Shown: positions 53,319 through 63,063 of the stretch, in pieces
How positions within the stretch are numbered: position 1 is the first letter of the stretch
How the letters are laid out: every line of letters starts with the position of its first letter
Assembly (NCBI GenBank): GCA_016218825.1
Contig: JACRCV010000104.1
Span: 1-64,000, forward strand
Length of the DNA: 64,000 nucleotides
Direction of reading: 5' to 3'
Source of the DNA: Deltaproteobacteria bacterium
GTDB taxonomy: Bacteria > Myxococcota > XYA12-FULL-58-9
Position numbers and translations under genes: made by a program
The notes under the pieces: model-generated
The model's database searches: none
Seen by the model: only the letters and a program-made list of their open reading frames with translations
Told to the model about the DNA's origin: nothing

Positions 53319-54089
53319 ATGCACCGCCGCCTCGAAACCCTGATCGTTCTCCTGTTGGCGCTCGCCGCAAGGAGCGCGGTCGGGGCCGAGCCACGGGCCA
53401 CCGGCGCCGAGCCCGGCGCCAGGCCGGACTTCCAGTTCGCCCTCCTCAAGTATGCCGGCGGCAATTGGAACCCCCGCCCCCACGGCTTGACCCGCCTGGC
53501 GTGGGAGGTCCGCAAGCGCACCAGCATCGCCGTCGATCTCGAGGTCGCCGCCGCCGATCCGGAGAGCGACTCGCTCTTCGACTACCCGATCCTGGTCTGG
53601 CAGGGCGACGCGGCGTTCGCGCCGTTGTCGGCCGCCGCCATCCTCAACCTGCGCCAGCACCTGATGATGGGCGGGACCTTGCTGGTCGACGTCGCGGACG
53701 GCGTCGTCGGCGGCCCGTTCCACAGCGCCGTCAGCCGCGAGCTGCAGCGCATCCTCCCCGACATGGCGCAGGGTCGCCTGCCCTTCGAGCACGTGCTCTA
53801 CAAGTCGTTCTTCTTGATCGACCGCCACGGCGGCCGGGTGCCGAGCCAACCCTTCCTCGAAGGCATCAGCGTCGAGGGCCGCCTCGCGGTGCTCGTGTCG
53901 ACGAACGACCTGGCCGGAGCGATGAGCAAAGACGACTTCGGCCAGTGGGAGTACGACGTCGGCCTGGGCGGCGACGCGACCCGGGAGATGACCTTCCGCC
54001 TCGGGGTCAACATCGTGATGTACGCGCTCTGCCTGGACTACAAGGACGACCAGGTCCACGTGAGCTACATCCTGAGGCGCCGCCGGTGA
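53319..54089 (+). CDS. DUF4159-domain secreted protein
   Basis: The product is 256 aa. A signal peptide (about residues 1-23) precedes a DUF4159-like domain: DFQFALLKYAGG.WNPRP, DYPILVWQGDAAF and HLMMGGTLLVDVADG, which resembles a class I glutamine amidotransferase fold without the catalytic Cys. The gene ends with a GTGA overlap with the downstream VWA gene. In many bacteria DUF4159 proteins sit with MoxR, DUF58 and Bat-type VWA genes, but MoxR and DUF58 are absent here. A TTGACA lies near 53256 but with no good -10. Biochemical function is unknown. Confidence 0.75.
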   Translation: MHRRLETLIVLLLALAARSAVGAEPRATGAEPGARPDFQFALLKYAGGNWNPRPHGLTRLAWEVRKRTSIAVDLEVAAADPESDSLFDYPILVWQGDAAFAPLSAAAILNLRQHLMMGGTLLVDVADGVVGGPFHSAVSRELQRILPDMAQGRLPFEHVLYKSFFLIDRHGGRVPSQPFLEGISVEGRLAVLVSTNDLAGAMSKDDFGQWEYDVGLGGDATREMTFRLGVNIVMYALCLDYKDDQVHVSYILRRRR

Positions 54090-56359
54090 GCCGGTTCCTG
54101 CCCTCGACCTACAACGACTGGGCGTTGGTGTCGTTGTCGCCGTTCCCGCTCGCGGTGAAGCTCGGCGTCGTCGTGCTCGTGGTCGTCACCGTCGGCCTGG
54201 TGCTGTGGAGCTATGTTCACGCCCGGCGCCGGATCCTGCTCGGGGTGATGCGGGTCGCGGCGGCGGCGCTGGTCATCGCCTTCGTGCTCGAGCCGGCGCT
54301 GCAGCTGCGCGCCGTACGCCGGGTGCGCAACCGCCTGGCGCTGGTCGTCGACCGGTCGCTGTCGATGTCGCTGCCCGACAAGGACGGCGGCAGCCGCTAC
54401 GACCACGTCCTCGCGACCCTGAAGGCCGCCGAGCAGAGCCTGACGAAGCTCGCCGAAGAGCACGTCGTCGAGTGGTTCGATCTCGACGGGCCGAGCTCTG
54501 CAGCGACGCTCGAGAGCGCGCCGCAGGGCACCCGCACCGATCTGCTCACGGCGCTGGAGCGCGCCCGCACCGCCCAGGCCGGCCGCCCCCTCGCGGCCAT
54601 CGTCCTGATCTCCGACGGCGCCGACAACGTCGATCTGCAGGCGAGTGATCGTCAGGGGCTCGCCAAGGAAGGCCTGGAACGACTCGGGCGCCTCGAGGTC
54701 CCGGTCAACACGGTGATGGCCGGCGGCGGCCGGTCGTTCAAAGATCTCGCGGTCGCCGAGGTGTTGGCCGACGAGTTCGCGTTCGTCCACAACACCCTGG
54801 AGATCAGCGTCCGCCTGGAGTCGGTGGGCTTGGGGGCGCTGTCGGTGCCGGTGACGCTGCGGCGCGAGGGCCAGGTGATCTCGACGTTGACCGCCGCGGT
54901 GCCCGAGGGCGGCGGCGCCGAGGTGGTGTTCGCCACCAAACCCGACCAGATCGGCGAGTTCGTCTACAGCGTCGACGTGCCGCAGGTCGCCGGCGACGCG
55001 GTCCTGGCCAACAACCGGCGGACCTTCGTGCTCCGGGTGATCCGCGACAAGGTCCGGGTGCTGCAGGTGGCCGGCCGGCCGAGCTGGGACGAGCGCTTCC
55101 TGCGCCAACACCTGAAGGAGAACCCCAACGTCGATCTGGTGTCGTTCTTCATCCTCCGCACCCAGGCCGACACCCCCGGGGCGCCGGACGAAGAGCTGTC
55201 GCTGATCCCGTTCCCGGTCGACAAGCTGTTCACCACCGAGCTGAAGAGCTTCGACGTCATCATCTTCCAGAACTTCGACTACCGCCCGTACCAGATGAGC
55301 CAGTACCTGCCGAACATCCGCGACGCCGTGAAAGGCGGCCTCGGGTTCGTGATGATTGGCGGCGACCAGAGCTTCGGCGCCGGCGGCTACGGCACGACGC
55401 CGATCGCCGAGATCGTGCCGCTCAACCTCGACTCCGCCGACGTCAGCTGGCAACACGCGGTCCCCGAGATCACGCCCGCCGGCCGCGGCCATCCGGTGAC
55501 CGACCTGACCCGCGGCAACGGCAGCAACGAGCGCCTGTGGAAAGCGCTGCCGGCGTGGCGATCGATCAACATCAGCTCGGGCTTGCGCCCCGAGGCGAGC
55601 GCGCTGGTGGTCGACACCGCGGTCCGAGACCTCACCGGCAACCCGGCGCCCCTCGTCGCCGCGATGGACGTCGGTCAGGGCCGCTCCCTCGCCATCGCCT
55701 CGGACTCGATGTGGCGCTGGCGCTTCGCCTCGCACCGTGACGGCGGCAGCGCCGAGCGCGCCTACCACCGCTTCTGGTCCAACGCCTTGCACTGGCTGGT
55801 GCGCGACCCGGAGCACTCCCGCATCCGGGTGCTGCCGGACAAGCGCCGCTTCGACATCGAGGAGCCGGTGGATCTCACCGTGACCGTCAAGGGGCGCGAC
55901 TACCAGACGGTGGCGCAGGCGAACGTGCGGCTGCAGCTCGAGCTCGCCGAGAAGGGTGTCAACCGCGACGACACCTTGACGACCGGCGAGGCGGGCTCTT
56001 TGCGCCAGCGGTACCTCGACCTCGCCCCGGGCGCCTATCGGGTCAGGGCCAGCGCCACCGCCGGCGGCGAGGATCTGGGCCACGGCAGCGGCGTCTTCGT
56101 GATCGAGAGCCGCCAGCCGGAGCTGGTCCGCGGCGCGCCCCGGCCCGACTTGCTGGAGGCGATCGCCGACGCCACCCACGGCAACGCCCTCGAGCTGACG
56201 CCGGACGCGTTCGCGAAGATCCGGGTCATCGACCCCGAGGTCGTCGAGGTCGACCGCCGCCGCAACATCGAGCTGTGGGACACCACCGCCGCGTTGGTCC
56301 TCGCGACCCTGCTCCTGGCTTCCGAATGGGCGCTGCGGCGCAACAACGGCTACCTGTAG
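54086..56359 (+). CDS. VWA/GATase-like membrane protein
   Basis: The product is 757 aa from the GTG at 54086, which overlaps the stop of the DUF4159 gene (GTGA). Two N-terminal membrane helices (about 25-48 and 55-70) are followed by a von Willebrand A domain (MIDAS D-R-S-L-S in VVDRSLSMS, and LISDGADN), then beta-rich CARDB-like sequence, then a class I glutamine amidotransferase-like segment (IIFQNFDYRPY...GFVMIGGDQSFGAGGY), and a last helix (about 735-752). It is a Bat-type or aerotolerance-related membrane protein. Its interaction partners are unknown. It lies 157 bp upstream of the exbB gene. Confidence 0.8.
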   Translation: MSRFLPSTYNDWALVSLSPFPLAVKLGVVVLVVVTVGLVLWSYVHARRRILLGVMRVAAAALVIAFVLEPALQLRAVRRVRNRLALVVDRSLSMSLPDKDGGSRYDHVLATLKAAEQSLTKLAEEHVVEWFDLDGPSSAATLESAPQGTRTDLLTALERARTAQAGRPLAAIVLISDGADNVDLQASDRQGLAKEGLERLGRLEVPVNTVMAGGGRSFKDLAVAEVLADEFAFVHNTLEISVRLESVGLGALSVPVTLRREGQVISTLTAAVPEGGGAEVVFATKPDQIGEFVYSVDVPQVAGDAVLANNRRTFVLRVIRDKVRVLQVAGRPSWDERFLRQHLKENPNVDLVSFFILRTQADTPGAPDEELSLIPFPVDKLFTTELKSFDVIIFQNFDYRPYQMSQYLPNIRDAVKGGLGFVMIGGDQSFGAGGYGTTPIAEIVPLNLDSADVSWQHAVPEITPAGRGHPVTDLTRGNGSNERLWKALPAWRSINISSGLRPEASALVVDTAVRDLTGNPAPLVAAMDVGQGRSLAIASDSMWRWRFASHRDGGSAERAYHRFWSNALHWLVRDPEHSRIRVLPDKRRFDIEEPVDLTVTVKGRDYQTVAQANVRLQLELAEKGVNRDDTLTTGEAGSLRQRYLDLAPGAYRVRASATAGGEDLGHGSGVFVIESRQPELVRGAPRPDLLEAIADATHGNALELTPDAFAKIRVIDPEVVEVDRRRNIELWDTTAALVLATLLLASEWALRRNNGYL

Positions 56360-56515
56360 AGCGCCCGGCGACGCATGTAGCTCGCTGATATCACCAACAA
56401 ATCCACCGCAGTGCCCGGGGCCCGAGCCCGGCGCCGAATTTTCTTTGCTCCGGAGTGTCACAAACTCGGCGTCGCGGTGTTTCGAGAGTACAGCCGCAAC
56501 CTGGAGGTTCTGATC

Positions 56516-57160
<645 letters not shown>

Positions 57161-57189
57161 GAGCCGGCACCGCACCCGAGGAGATCCCC

Positions 57190-57630
57190 ATGGCAGCAGA
57201 CGTCCAGGCCAACGGCGACAGCGAAGACGACGCGATCGCCCAGATCAACATCATCCCCTTCGTCGACATCGTCCTGGTGCTGCTGATCATCTTCATGCTC
57301 ACCTCGGCGGCCATCGTCAAAGCGAGCTTGAAGGTCGAGCTACCCAAGGCCGCGAGCGCCGGCGACGGCGTCGAGTCGACCCTCAACATCGTCCTCACCA
57401 AAGAAGATCTGCTCTACCTGAACGGCGAGGTGACGACCGCGGAGGCGTTGGCCGGCTTCGTGCGCGGCGAGGCGGCGAAGAACCCGCAGCTCCAGGCGGT
57501 GATCGCCGCCGACAAGATCGCCGCCTACGGCAAGGTGATCGCGATCATCGATTTGGTGAAACAGAACGGCGTCAAGGCGTTCGCCCTGAACCTCGAGCGC
57601 GACCTCGCGGCCGCCGCCACCAAGCTCTAG
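57190..57630 (+). CDS. exbD: ExbD/TolR-type motor protein
   Basis: The product is 146 aa. One membrane helix near the N-terminus contains the essential Asp (NIIPFVDIVLVLLIIFM), and a periplasmic domain with INIVLTKEDLLYLNGEV and VIAADKIAAYGKVI-type strands follows. It partners with ExbB to harness the proton motive force. The ribosome site GAGGAG lies in the 29-bp gap after exbB. Confidence 0.9.
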   Translation: MAADVQANGDSEDDAIAQINIIPFVDIVLVLLIIFMLTSAAIVKASLKVELPKAASAGDGVESTLNIVLTKEDLLYLNGEVTTAEALAGFVRGEAAKNPQLQAVIAADKIAAYGKVIAIIDLVKQNGVKAFALNLERDLAAAATKL

Positions 57631-57640
57631 GAGGAAGAAC

Positions 57641-58591
57641 GTGACCGCGGTGCGCCAAGAAAGCGACCGAGCCCCGGCGTTGATGACCCAGGCGCCGTGC
57701 TATCGACCGCGACGGCTGCGTCACGCCGCGCGGCGCTGCCGGCCGGTGGTGCGCAGCGCCGGGGCGAAGGCGCCCATCGGACGCGACCCGCTGTCCCGAC
57801 CCCCGTCGACCGGACTGCGCAGGGCAGGCATCGCCGGCCTGGTCGTCATCGCCTCGATCGGTGCGCACGCGGCGCTGATCTTCGGCTCGGTGCTGGTCGG
57901 CGAGGCAATCCTGCGCGACCACAGCGACCCCGCGAGGGACCGCGCGCCGCTCGAGGTCGCGATCGTCGAGCCGCCGCCGCCACCCGCGCCGCAACGACCG
58001 CTCCCCAAAGAACAGACGCGCAAGGCGCCGGCGCCGCCAGCGCAGCCGGTGGTCGTGCCCGAGGCCCACGAGCCCGAGCCGCCACCCGATCCGACCCGTC
58101 AGCCCGAAGCACCGACGCCGAAGGGCTCGACGCCGCGGCGCATCGTCGGCCTGAGCCTCGAGTCCACGACCGCGGGCGGCGGCGGACCGTCGTTCGCGGT
58201 CGGCAACACCCGGATGGGCGCGACCGACCAGGTCGCCAAGGATCCGAGCGCCGCTCTTGCCCCGATCACGACCGAAGCGCGGGTCTCGAACCGCGTGCCC
58301 ACCGCGACGGCCGCGTTCAAGCCGCCGCAGAAGACCGCCGAGGTCAAGCCCGAGTTTCCGGCGGCCCTGCGCGCCCGCGGGGCCGAGGCCGACGTGGTGC
58401 TCGCGGTCCTGGTCGCGACCGACGGCAGCGTCGTGAGCGTCGAGGTCGTCAAAGCCCCGTCCGCGCCCGAGTTCGCCGCGGCCGCGGTCGCGGCCGCCAA
58501 GCTCGAGCGCTACGCGCCGGCGACCAAGGACGGGGTCGCGGTCTCGCAGCTCATCACCTTCACCGTGCGTTTCCGTCTGACCGACTACTAG
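57641..58591 (+). CDS. tonB: TonB-type energy transducer
   Basis: The product is 316 aa. A cytoplasmic basic N-terminus (about 60 residues, longer than usual) leads into one membrane helix (about 66-88), then a Pro-rich periplasmic linker (PPPPPAPQRPLP) and a C-terminal TonB domain (about 225-316: KPEFPAALRARGAEADVVLAVLVATDGSV). It passes energy from ExbBD to an outer-membrane receptor, presumably the one encoded downstream. GTG start with GGAGGA 6 nt upstream, 10 bp after exbD. The first 60 residues may carry an unrelated interaction site. Confidence 0.88.
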   Translation: MTAVRQESDRAPALMTQAPCYRPRRLRHAARRCRPVVRSAGAKAPIGRDPLSRPPSTGLRRAGIAGLVVIASIGAHAALIFGSVLVGEAILRDHSDPARDRAPLEVAIVEPPPPPAPQRPLPKEQTRKAPAPPAQPVVVPEAHEPEPPPDPTRQPEAPTPKGSTPRRIVGLSLESTTAGGGGPSFAVGNTRMGATDQVAKDPSAALAPITTEARVSNRVPTATAAFKPPQKTAEVKPEFPAALRARGAEADVVLAVLVATDGSVVSVEVVKAPSAPEFAAAAVAAAKLERYAPATKDGVAVSQLITFTVRFRLTDY

Positions 58592-58599
58592 GAGGGACC

Positions 58600-59580
58600 A
58601 TGAAGCGCGCCCATCCCCCGGCCTTCGCAGCGCTCGCCGTCGGCGTCGCCCTCGCGACCCAAGGCTGCGGCTCGACCTTCGACCCCTACAACCAGCTCGA
58701 GGGCTTCCGGCTGCTCGCGGTGCGCGCCGAGCCGCCGACCGTGGCGCCCGGTGCGACGGCCACGATCGACGCTCTGGTCTACGAGCCCGACGGCCCGGGG
58801 ACGACCTACGCCTGGTCCTGGTGCCCGGTGCGCACCGGCGCCGACGGCGCCTACGAGTGCGCGATGTCGGAGGCCGACTTCAAGGCCGAGCTCGAAGCCG
58901 TCGGGGTGCCGGTCGATTCGCTGACCTTCGACCTCGGCACCAACGAGACCGCGACCTTCGCCTACCCCCTCGACCCGACGATCCTCGCCTTGATCTGCGC
59001 CACCGCGATGGGACCGCCCGGCGCCGGGGCCGCGGGCTTGCTCCACTGCGACCAGGGGTTTCCGGTGAGCGTCGGGCTGACGGTGCGCTACGGCGACAAA
59101 GAGATCTCCGGCTTCAAGACCCTGCGCCTCGCCCTCGACGCCGCGGCGCCCGCCAACGCCAACCCGGTGCTCACCGACTTGAGCGTCGCCGAAGCCAAGG
59201 GCACGCGCGCCGACGCCGCCGTGCTTCCGGCCGGCGAGCCGACCTACACGATGGTGCTCGGCGAGAAGTACGAGCTGTTCGCCGAGGTGCCGGAGGCCGC
59301 GGCCGAGACCTTCTTCGGCACCACGACCACCGGCATCGCCCCGACCGAGCAGCGCGAAGTGCTCTTCATCACCTGGTTCGTCGACGGCGGCAGCACCGCA
59401 CACCAGCGCACGACCTTCTTCGAGGGCACCGCGGGCTTCGACCGCCTGGTGCACAACACCTGGACGCTGCCGCAGCCGGAGGAGCTCGGCCGTGACCGCG
59501 CCCGACTCGTCCTCGTCCTCCGCGACAACCGCGGCGGCGTCGCGTGGCTTCGGCGCGACGTCCTCGTTGGCCGACCGTAG
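58600..59580 (+). CDS. TonB-operon lipoprotein
   Basis: The product is 326 aa. Lipobox LATQGCG is followed by beta-rich sequence with Ig-like strands: YNQLEGFRLLAVRAEPPTVAPGATATIDALVYEP, and a later ITWFVDGGS..HQRTTFFEG. Several cysteines lie in the first half. GGAGGG sits 6 nt before the ATG, 8 bp after tonB. It probably sits on the outer membrane next to the receptor encoded downstream and may help capture a ligand. No binding motif is recognisable. Confidence 0.78.
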   Translation: MKRAHPPAFAALAVGVALATQGCGSTFDPYNQLEGFRLLAVRAEPPTVAPGATATIDALVYEPDGPGTTYAWSWCPVRTGADGAYECAMSEADFKAELEAVGVPVDSLTFDLGTNETATFAYPLDPTILALICATAMGPPGAGAAGLLHCDQGFPVSVGLTVRYGDKEISGFKTLRLALDAAAPANANPVLTDLSVAEAKGTRADAAVLPAGEPTYTMVLGEKYELFAEVPEAAAETFFGTTTTGIAPTEQREVLFITWFVDGGSTAHQRTTFFEGTAGFDRLVHNTWTLPQPEELGRDRARLVLVLRDNRGGVAWLRRDVLVGRP

Positions 59581-59618
59581 GCAACCGCAGGCAACCACAG
59601 CCAACCACGAGGCTCCCC

Positions 59619-62276
59619 GTGAACCACTCCTTCATCACCTTCGGCCTGACGGCGGCGCTCCTGATCGGAAGCCAGGCGCGCGCCCAAGAAGCGGCCCCGA
59701 CCGCCCCGACGCCCGCCCCCGCGCCTACCGACGACGGCCCGGCGATCAGCAAGATGCCGGAGCTCGAGCGCTTCGTCGAGGCCGAGTACCCAGCGCGCGC
59801 CGCCGCAGCGCGAATCGAGGCGATCGTCATCCTCGAGATCGACATCAACGCCGCCGGCGGCGTCGACGCGGTCCGGGTGATCGAGCCCGCCGCGGCGACC
59901 GGCTACGGCTTCGACGAGGCCGCGACCCTCGCCGCCTCCAAGTTCGAGTTCTCCCCCGCCGAGGCGGGGGGCACTCCGATCCCGGTCACGATCTCCTACA
60001 AGTACGGCTTCAAGCTCAAAGACGCCCCGCCGCCCGCCGAGCCCGCGCCCCACGTGCCGGTGCTCTCCTTCTCCGGGCTCCTCCTGGAGCGCGGCACCCG
60101 CGCGCCGCTCGCCGGCGCCACCGTCACCGTGTTTCAGGGCGAAGGCGAGAGCGCCCACGGCCTCGAGACCACGTCGGACAACGAGGGCCGGTTTTCTTTC
60201 TTCGATCTCACGCCCGGCGAGTGGAAGGTGCTCTGCGATCCCGAAGGCTACTTCCCGGTGCGCACCGCCGAGACCGTCGCCGCCGGCGAGGTCGTCGAGG
60301 TGGTCTACCACGTCGAAAAGCGCTCCTACAGCCCGTTCGACGTCATGGTCGAGGCGCGGCGGCCGAAGAAGGAGGTCACCCGCCGCACCGTGACCACCGA
60401 GGAGATCGAGAAGATCCCCGGCACCTTCGGCGATCCGATCGCGGTGGTCACCAACCTGCCGAGCGTCGCGCACACGCCCTTCGGCAGCGGCGCCCTGATC
60501 GTGCGCGGCTCGTCGCCGGCCGACACCATCATCAACGTCGACGGCACCAACGTCCCCTACCTCTACCACTTCGGCGGCATCCGCACCGCGATCCCGGCCG
60601 GCATGTTGCAGTACCTGGACTTCTACCCCGGCAACTTCTCGCCCTACTTCGGGCGCGCCACCGGCGGCGTCCTCGACGTCAAGCTCAAGCGCCTGCAGCC
60701 GGAGAAGGCCAACGGCTACATCGACGCCAGCTTCCTCGACACCGGGGTGTTCTTCTCGATGCCCCTCGGCGACAAGGCCGCGATCGCGATCGGCGGCCGG
60801 CGGAGCTACCTCGACGTCTTGATGCAGCAGGTGATCCCCAAGGACGGCCCGGTGACCCTGACGGCGGCGCCGCGCTACTATGACTATCAGCTGATGGCGT
60901 CCTGGCGGCCGACCCCGGACCAGGAGCTCAGCCTGATCGTCTTCGGCTCCGATGACCGCTTCGCGATCGTCTTCAACAACCCCGCCGACGCCGCCGGCAT
61001 CGCGATCCCCGAGATCAAGACCGCGTCGCGCTTCTATCGCGGCATCCTCAGCCACCGTCTGCAGCTCGCCGGCAAGACCACCAACGAGCTCAAGCTGACC
61101 CTCGGCTGGGACGAGCAGATCGCGGACTTCGGCCCCGGCCGCTACATCCACCAGGACTACTTCAGCCCGCAGCTGCGCGACACCGCGTCGTTCGCGGTCG
61201 CGGACGCGCTGCAGCTCAAGGTCGGCCTCGACTGGCTGCTCTACAACGCCACCTGGGACGTGTCGTTCCGCCGACCGCCGATGGAGGGCGACAGCATCGC
61301 CGACAACAACAGCTTCGACACCGGCGGCATCAGCAAGACCAAGATCGATCGCAAGGTCGTCAGCTTCCCGGCCGCGTTCGTCGAGGCCGAGTGGACGCCG
61401 ATCCCCGAGGTGACGCTGCTCCCGGGCGTCCGCGTCGACTACTTCGACTGGATCCACGAGACCGTCTACGACCCGCGGCTGACCGCCCGCTGGCGCTTGA
61501 GCGCGACCACGGTCTTGAAGGGCGGCGCCGGCGTGTTCCACCAGGCCCCGCAGGCGGACCAGGTCGACCAGGGGTTCGGCAACCCCGACGTCAGGGCGTT
61601 CTGGGCCTACCACTACTCGCTGGGCGCCGAGCACCAACCGCTGTCGTTCTTGAACGTCGACGTCACCGCCTTCTACAAGGACGTTCGCGACGTCGTGGTG
61701 TTGAGCGACGCCTTGATCGAGCGCGGCGGCGTCCAGGTCCCGGAGCGCTACAACAACAACGGTCGGGGTCGGGTCTACGGCATGGACCTGCTCGTCCGCC
61801 ACGAGTTCGCCAACGGCTTCTTCGGCTGGCTGGCGTACACCCTGTCGCGCTCCGAGCGCCGCGACAATCGCAGCAACGGCTTCCGCCGGTTCGACTACGA
61901 TCAGACCCACATCCTCACCGCGCTCGGCTCCTACCGCCTGCCGCACAACTGGGAGGTCGGCGGTCGATGGCGTTACGTCTCCGGCAATCCCTACACTCCG
62001 GTCGTCGGCTCGAAGCTGGACCTCGACGCCGACACCTACCAGCCGGTCACCGGCAAGGTGAACTCCGCCCGCCTGCCGGCCTTTCACCAGCTCGACCTGC
62101 GCATCGACAAGCGCTTCGTCTATGACGCCTGGATGCTCTCGGCCTACATGGACATCCAGAACGTCTACAACCAGCGCCACACCGAAGGCTGGTCCTACAA
62201 CTACGACTACTCGCAGAAGAGCGGCGGCGGCGACCTGTCGTTCCTGACGATCTTCGGTCTCCGGGCCGAGTTTTGA
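59619..62276 (+). CDS. TonB-dependent receptor with N-terminal TonB-C domain
   Basis: The product is 885 aa from the GTG at 59619 (GAGG upstream). A signal peptide ends at ARAQ. Residues about 45-125 form a TonB C-terminal-like domain (ERFVEAEYPARAAAARIEAIVILEIDINAAG). About 150-235 is a carboxypeptidase regulatory-like domain. About 240-370 is the plug (VRGSSPADTIINVDGTNVP and FYPGNFSPYFGRATGGVLDV). The rest is the barrel, ending FGLRAEF with a terminal Phe. It imports or senses a ligand across the outer membrane, powered by ExbBD-TonB from the same operon. The internal TonB-C domain is not part of ordinary receptors. Confidence 0.88.
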   Translation: MNHSFITFGLTAALLIGSQARAQEAAPTAPTPAPAPTDDGPAISKMPELERFVEAEYPARAAAARIEAIVILEIDINAAGGVDAVRVIEPAAATGYGFDEAATLAASKFEFSPAEAGGTPIPVTISYKYGFKLKDAPPPAEPAPHVPVLSFSGLLLERGTRAPLAGATVTVFQGEGESAHGLETTSDNEGRFSFFDLTPGEWKVLCDPEGYFPVRTAETVAAGEVVEVVYHVEKRSYSPFDVMVEARRPKKEVTRRTVTTEEIEKIPGTFGDPIAVVTNLPSVAHTPFGSGALIVRGSSPADTIINVDGTNVPYLYHFGGIRTAIPAGMLQYLDFYPGNFSPYFGRATGGVLDVKLKRLQPEKANGYIDASFLDTGVFFSMPLGDKAAIAIGGRRSYLDVLMQQVIPKDGPVTLTAAPRYYDYQLMASWRPTPDQELSLIVFGSDDRFAIVFNNPADAAGIAIPEIKTASRFYRGILSHRLQLAGKTTNELKLTLGWDEQIADFGPGRYIHQDYFSPQLRDTASFAVADALQLKVGLDWLLYNATWDVSFRRPPMEGDSIADNNSFDTGGISKTKIDRKVVSFPAAFVEAEWTPIPEVTLLPGVRVDYFDWIHETVYDPRLTARWRLSATTVLKGGAGVFHQAPQADQVDQGFGNPDVRAFWAYHYSLGAEHQPLSFLNVDVTAFYKDVRDVVVLSDALIERGGVQVPERYNNNGRGRVYGMDLLVRHEFANGFFGWLAYTLSRSERRDNRSNGFRRFDYDQTHILTALGSYRLPHNWEVGGRWRYVSGNPYTPVVGSKLDLDADTYQPVTGKVNSARLPAFHQLDLRIDKRFVYDAWMLSAYMDIQNVYNQRHTEGWSYNYDYSQKSGGGDLSFLTIFGLRAEF

Positions 62277-62293
62277 CCTCGAGGGAGGCTCCG

Positions 62294-62953
62294 ATGCTGC
62301 ACCGACGTCATCATCATCACTGGTTGGCCACCGGCGCCGCTGTCGTTGCGGCGCTGTCCGTGGCCGCGACCGCCGAAGCGGCCGAGCTCACCGCGCCGGC
62401 CGCGCGCCAGGGGTATTACCTCGGCGGCGGTGTCAACGGCGTGGCGGTCCGAAGCGTCGACCGAGACCTGGGCGCCTTCGCCGCCGCGTACGGCAGCAGC
62501 TATGCGCTGCGGGTCGGCGAGATGCTGACGCCATGGCTCGGCATCGGCCTCGAGGTCGGCTTCGGTCAGGCGCAGAGCTCGCGTTGGCGCTCTCAGTTCG
62601 GCGGCCTGCTCTTGGACGCGCAGGCGAACGTCTGGAAGAACCTGGCGCTGCACGCGATGGCCGGCCTGGGCGCGGTGATGGCCCGCGACAAGCTCGGCCG
62701 GGTCGCGAGCGCCAAGGGCACCGGTGGCGCGCTCTACGGCGCCGGCATCGGCTACGACTTCTTCCCGTTGCACACAGAGGGCAGCGGCGGCTTCGGGATC
62801 ACGCCGAGCCTCCAGGGGCGCTACTGCCCGGGGAGTAGCTTCCACGCCGCGATGGTCTGGGTCGGGCTCGACCTCTACTGGTGGCGCGGGCTCGACAAGC
62901 AGGAGCTCGAGCTGCCGGCCGCCGAGGCCTTCACCGGGAAGAAGCAGGGCTAG
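62294..62953 (+). CDS. Small outer-membrane beta-barrel protein of the TonB operon
   Basis: The product is 219 aa. A signal peptide with a run of His (RRHHHH) near the start ends at AEAAE. Strand-rich sequence follows: GYYLGGGVNGVAVRSVDRD, LGIGLEVGFGQAQSS, LHAMAGLGAVMAR and FHAAMVWVGLDLYWW, as in OmpW/OmpA-like 8-strand barrels. GGGAGG sits 6 nt before the ATG, 17 bp after the receptor gene. The poly-His stretch could bind metal, but it is most likely removed with the signal peptide. Confidence 0.7.
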   Translation: MLHRRHHHHWLATGAAVVAALSVAATAEAAELTAPAARQGYYLGGGVNGVAVRSVDRDLGAFAAAYGSSYALRVGEMLTPWLGIGLEVGFGQAQSSRWRSQFGGLLLDAQANVWKNLALHAMAGLGAVMARDKLGRVASAKGTGGALYGAGIGYDFFPLHTEGSGGFGITPSLQGRYCPGSSFHAAMVWVGLDLYWWRGLDKQELELPAAEAFTGKKQG

Positions 62954-62985
62954 TGTGGATCGGTTTCGCCACGAGGCCATCCTCG

Positions 62986-63063
62986 CCCCCGCCCCACTCG
63001 GGGGCGGGGGACGGGGGGTGGGGGTGGGGAGCGCGGCCGCAGCGGCCGCGCGGGAATCAAAAA
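62986..63063. repeat. Structured intergenic repeat, copy 4
   Basis: This complete copy sits between convergent genes. Hairpin 1 is a perfect 10-bp stem CCCCCGCCCC / GGGGCGGGGG (62986-62995 and 63001-63010) around ACTCG. G-runs at 63006-63010, 63013-63018, 63020-63024 and 63026-63029, with 1-2 nt loops, make a strong G-quadruplex motif. Hairpin 2 is GCGCGGCCGC / GCGGCCGCGC (63031-63040 and 63042-63051). The tail GGGAATCAAAAA reaches the TAG stop of the minus-strand gene at 63064. Confidence 0.85.

Noticed and set aside
53189-53527. N-terminal extension of topoisomerase I into the DUF4159 gene
   Set aside because: The additional sequence is antisense to another gene and unlike topA. ATG at 53188 has a GAGG site and starts the usual basic tail.
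53465-54085. N-terminal extension of the VWA/GATase-like protein
   Set aside because: It would overlap the DUF4159 gene in a different frame. The GTG at 54086 overlaps the DUF4159 stop and begins the membrane helices.
56411-56515. Longer start for ExbB at 56411
   Set aside because: The extra residues are not ExbB-like and the ATG at 56516 has GGAGG 8 nt upstream.
59580-59610. Short repeats near the receptor start (three GCAACC-type decamers)
   Set aside because: They are only three imperfect 10-bp units in the leader before the GTG start and could be chance; no CRISPR-like spacing or spacers exist.
62986-63063. The structured repeat as a simple intrinsic terminator
   Set aside because: On neither strand is a GC hairpin directly followed by a T-run. 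The A-run follows the second hairpin on the plus strand and would be a U-run before the hairpin on the minus strand.
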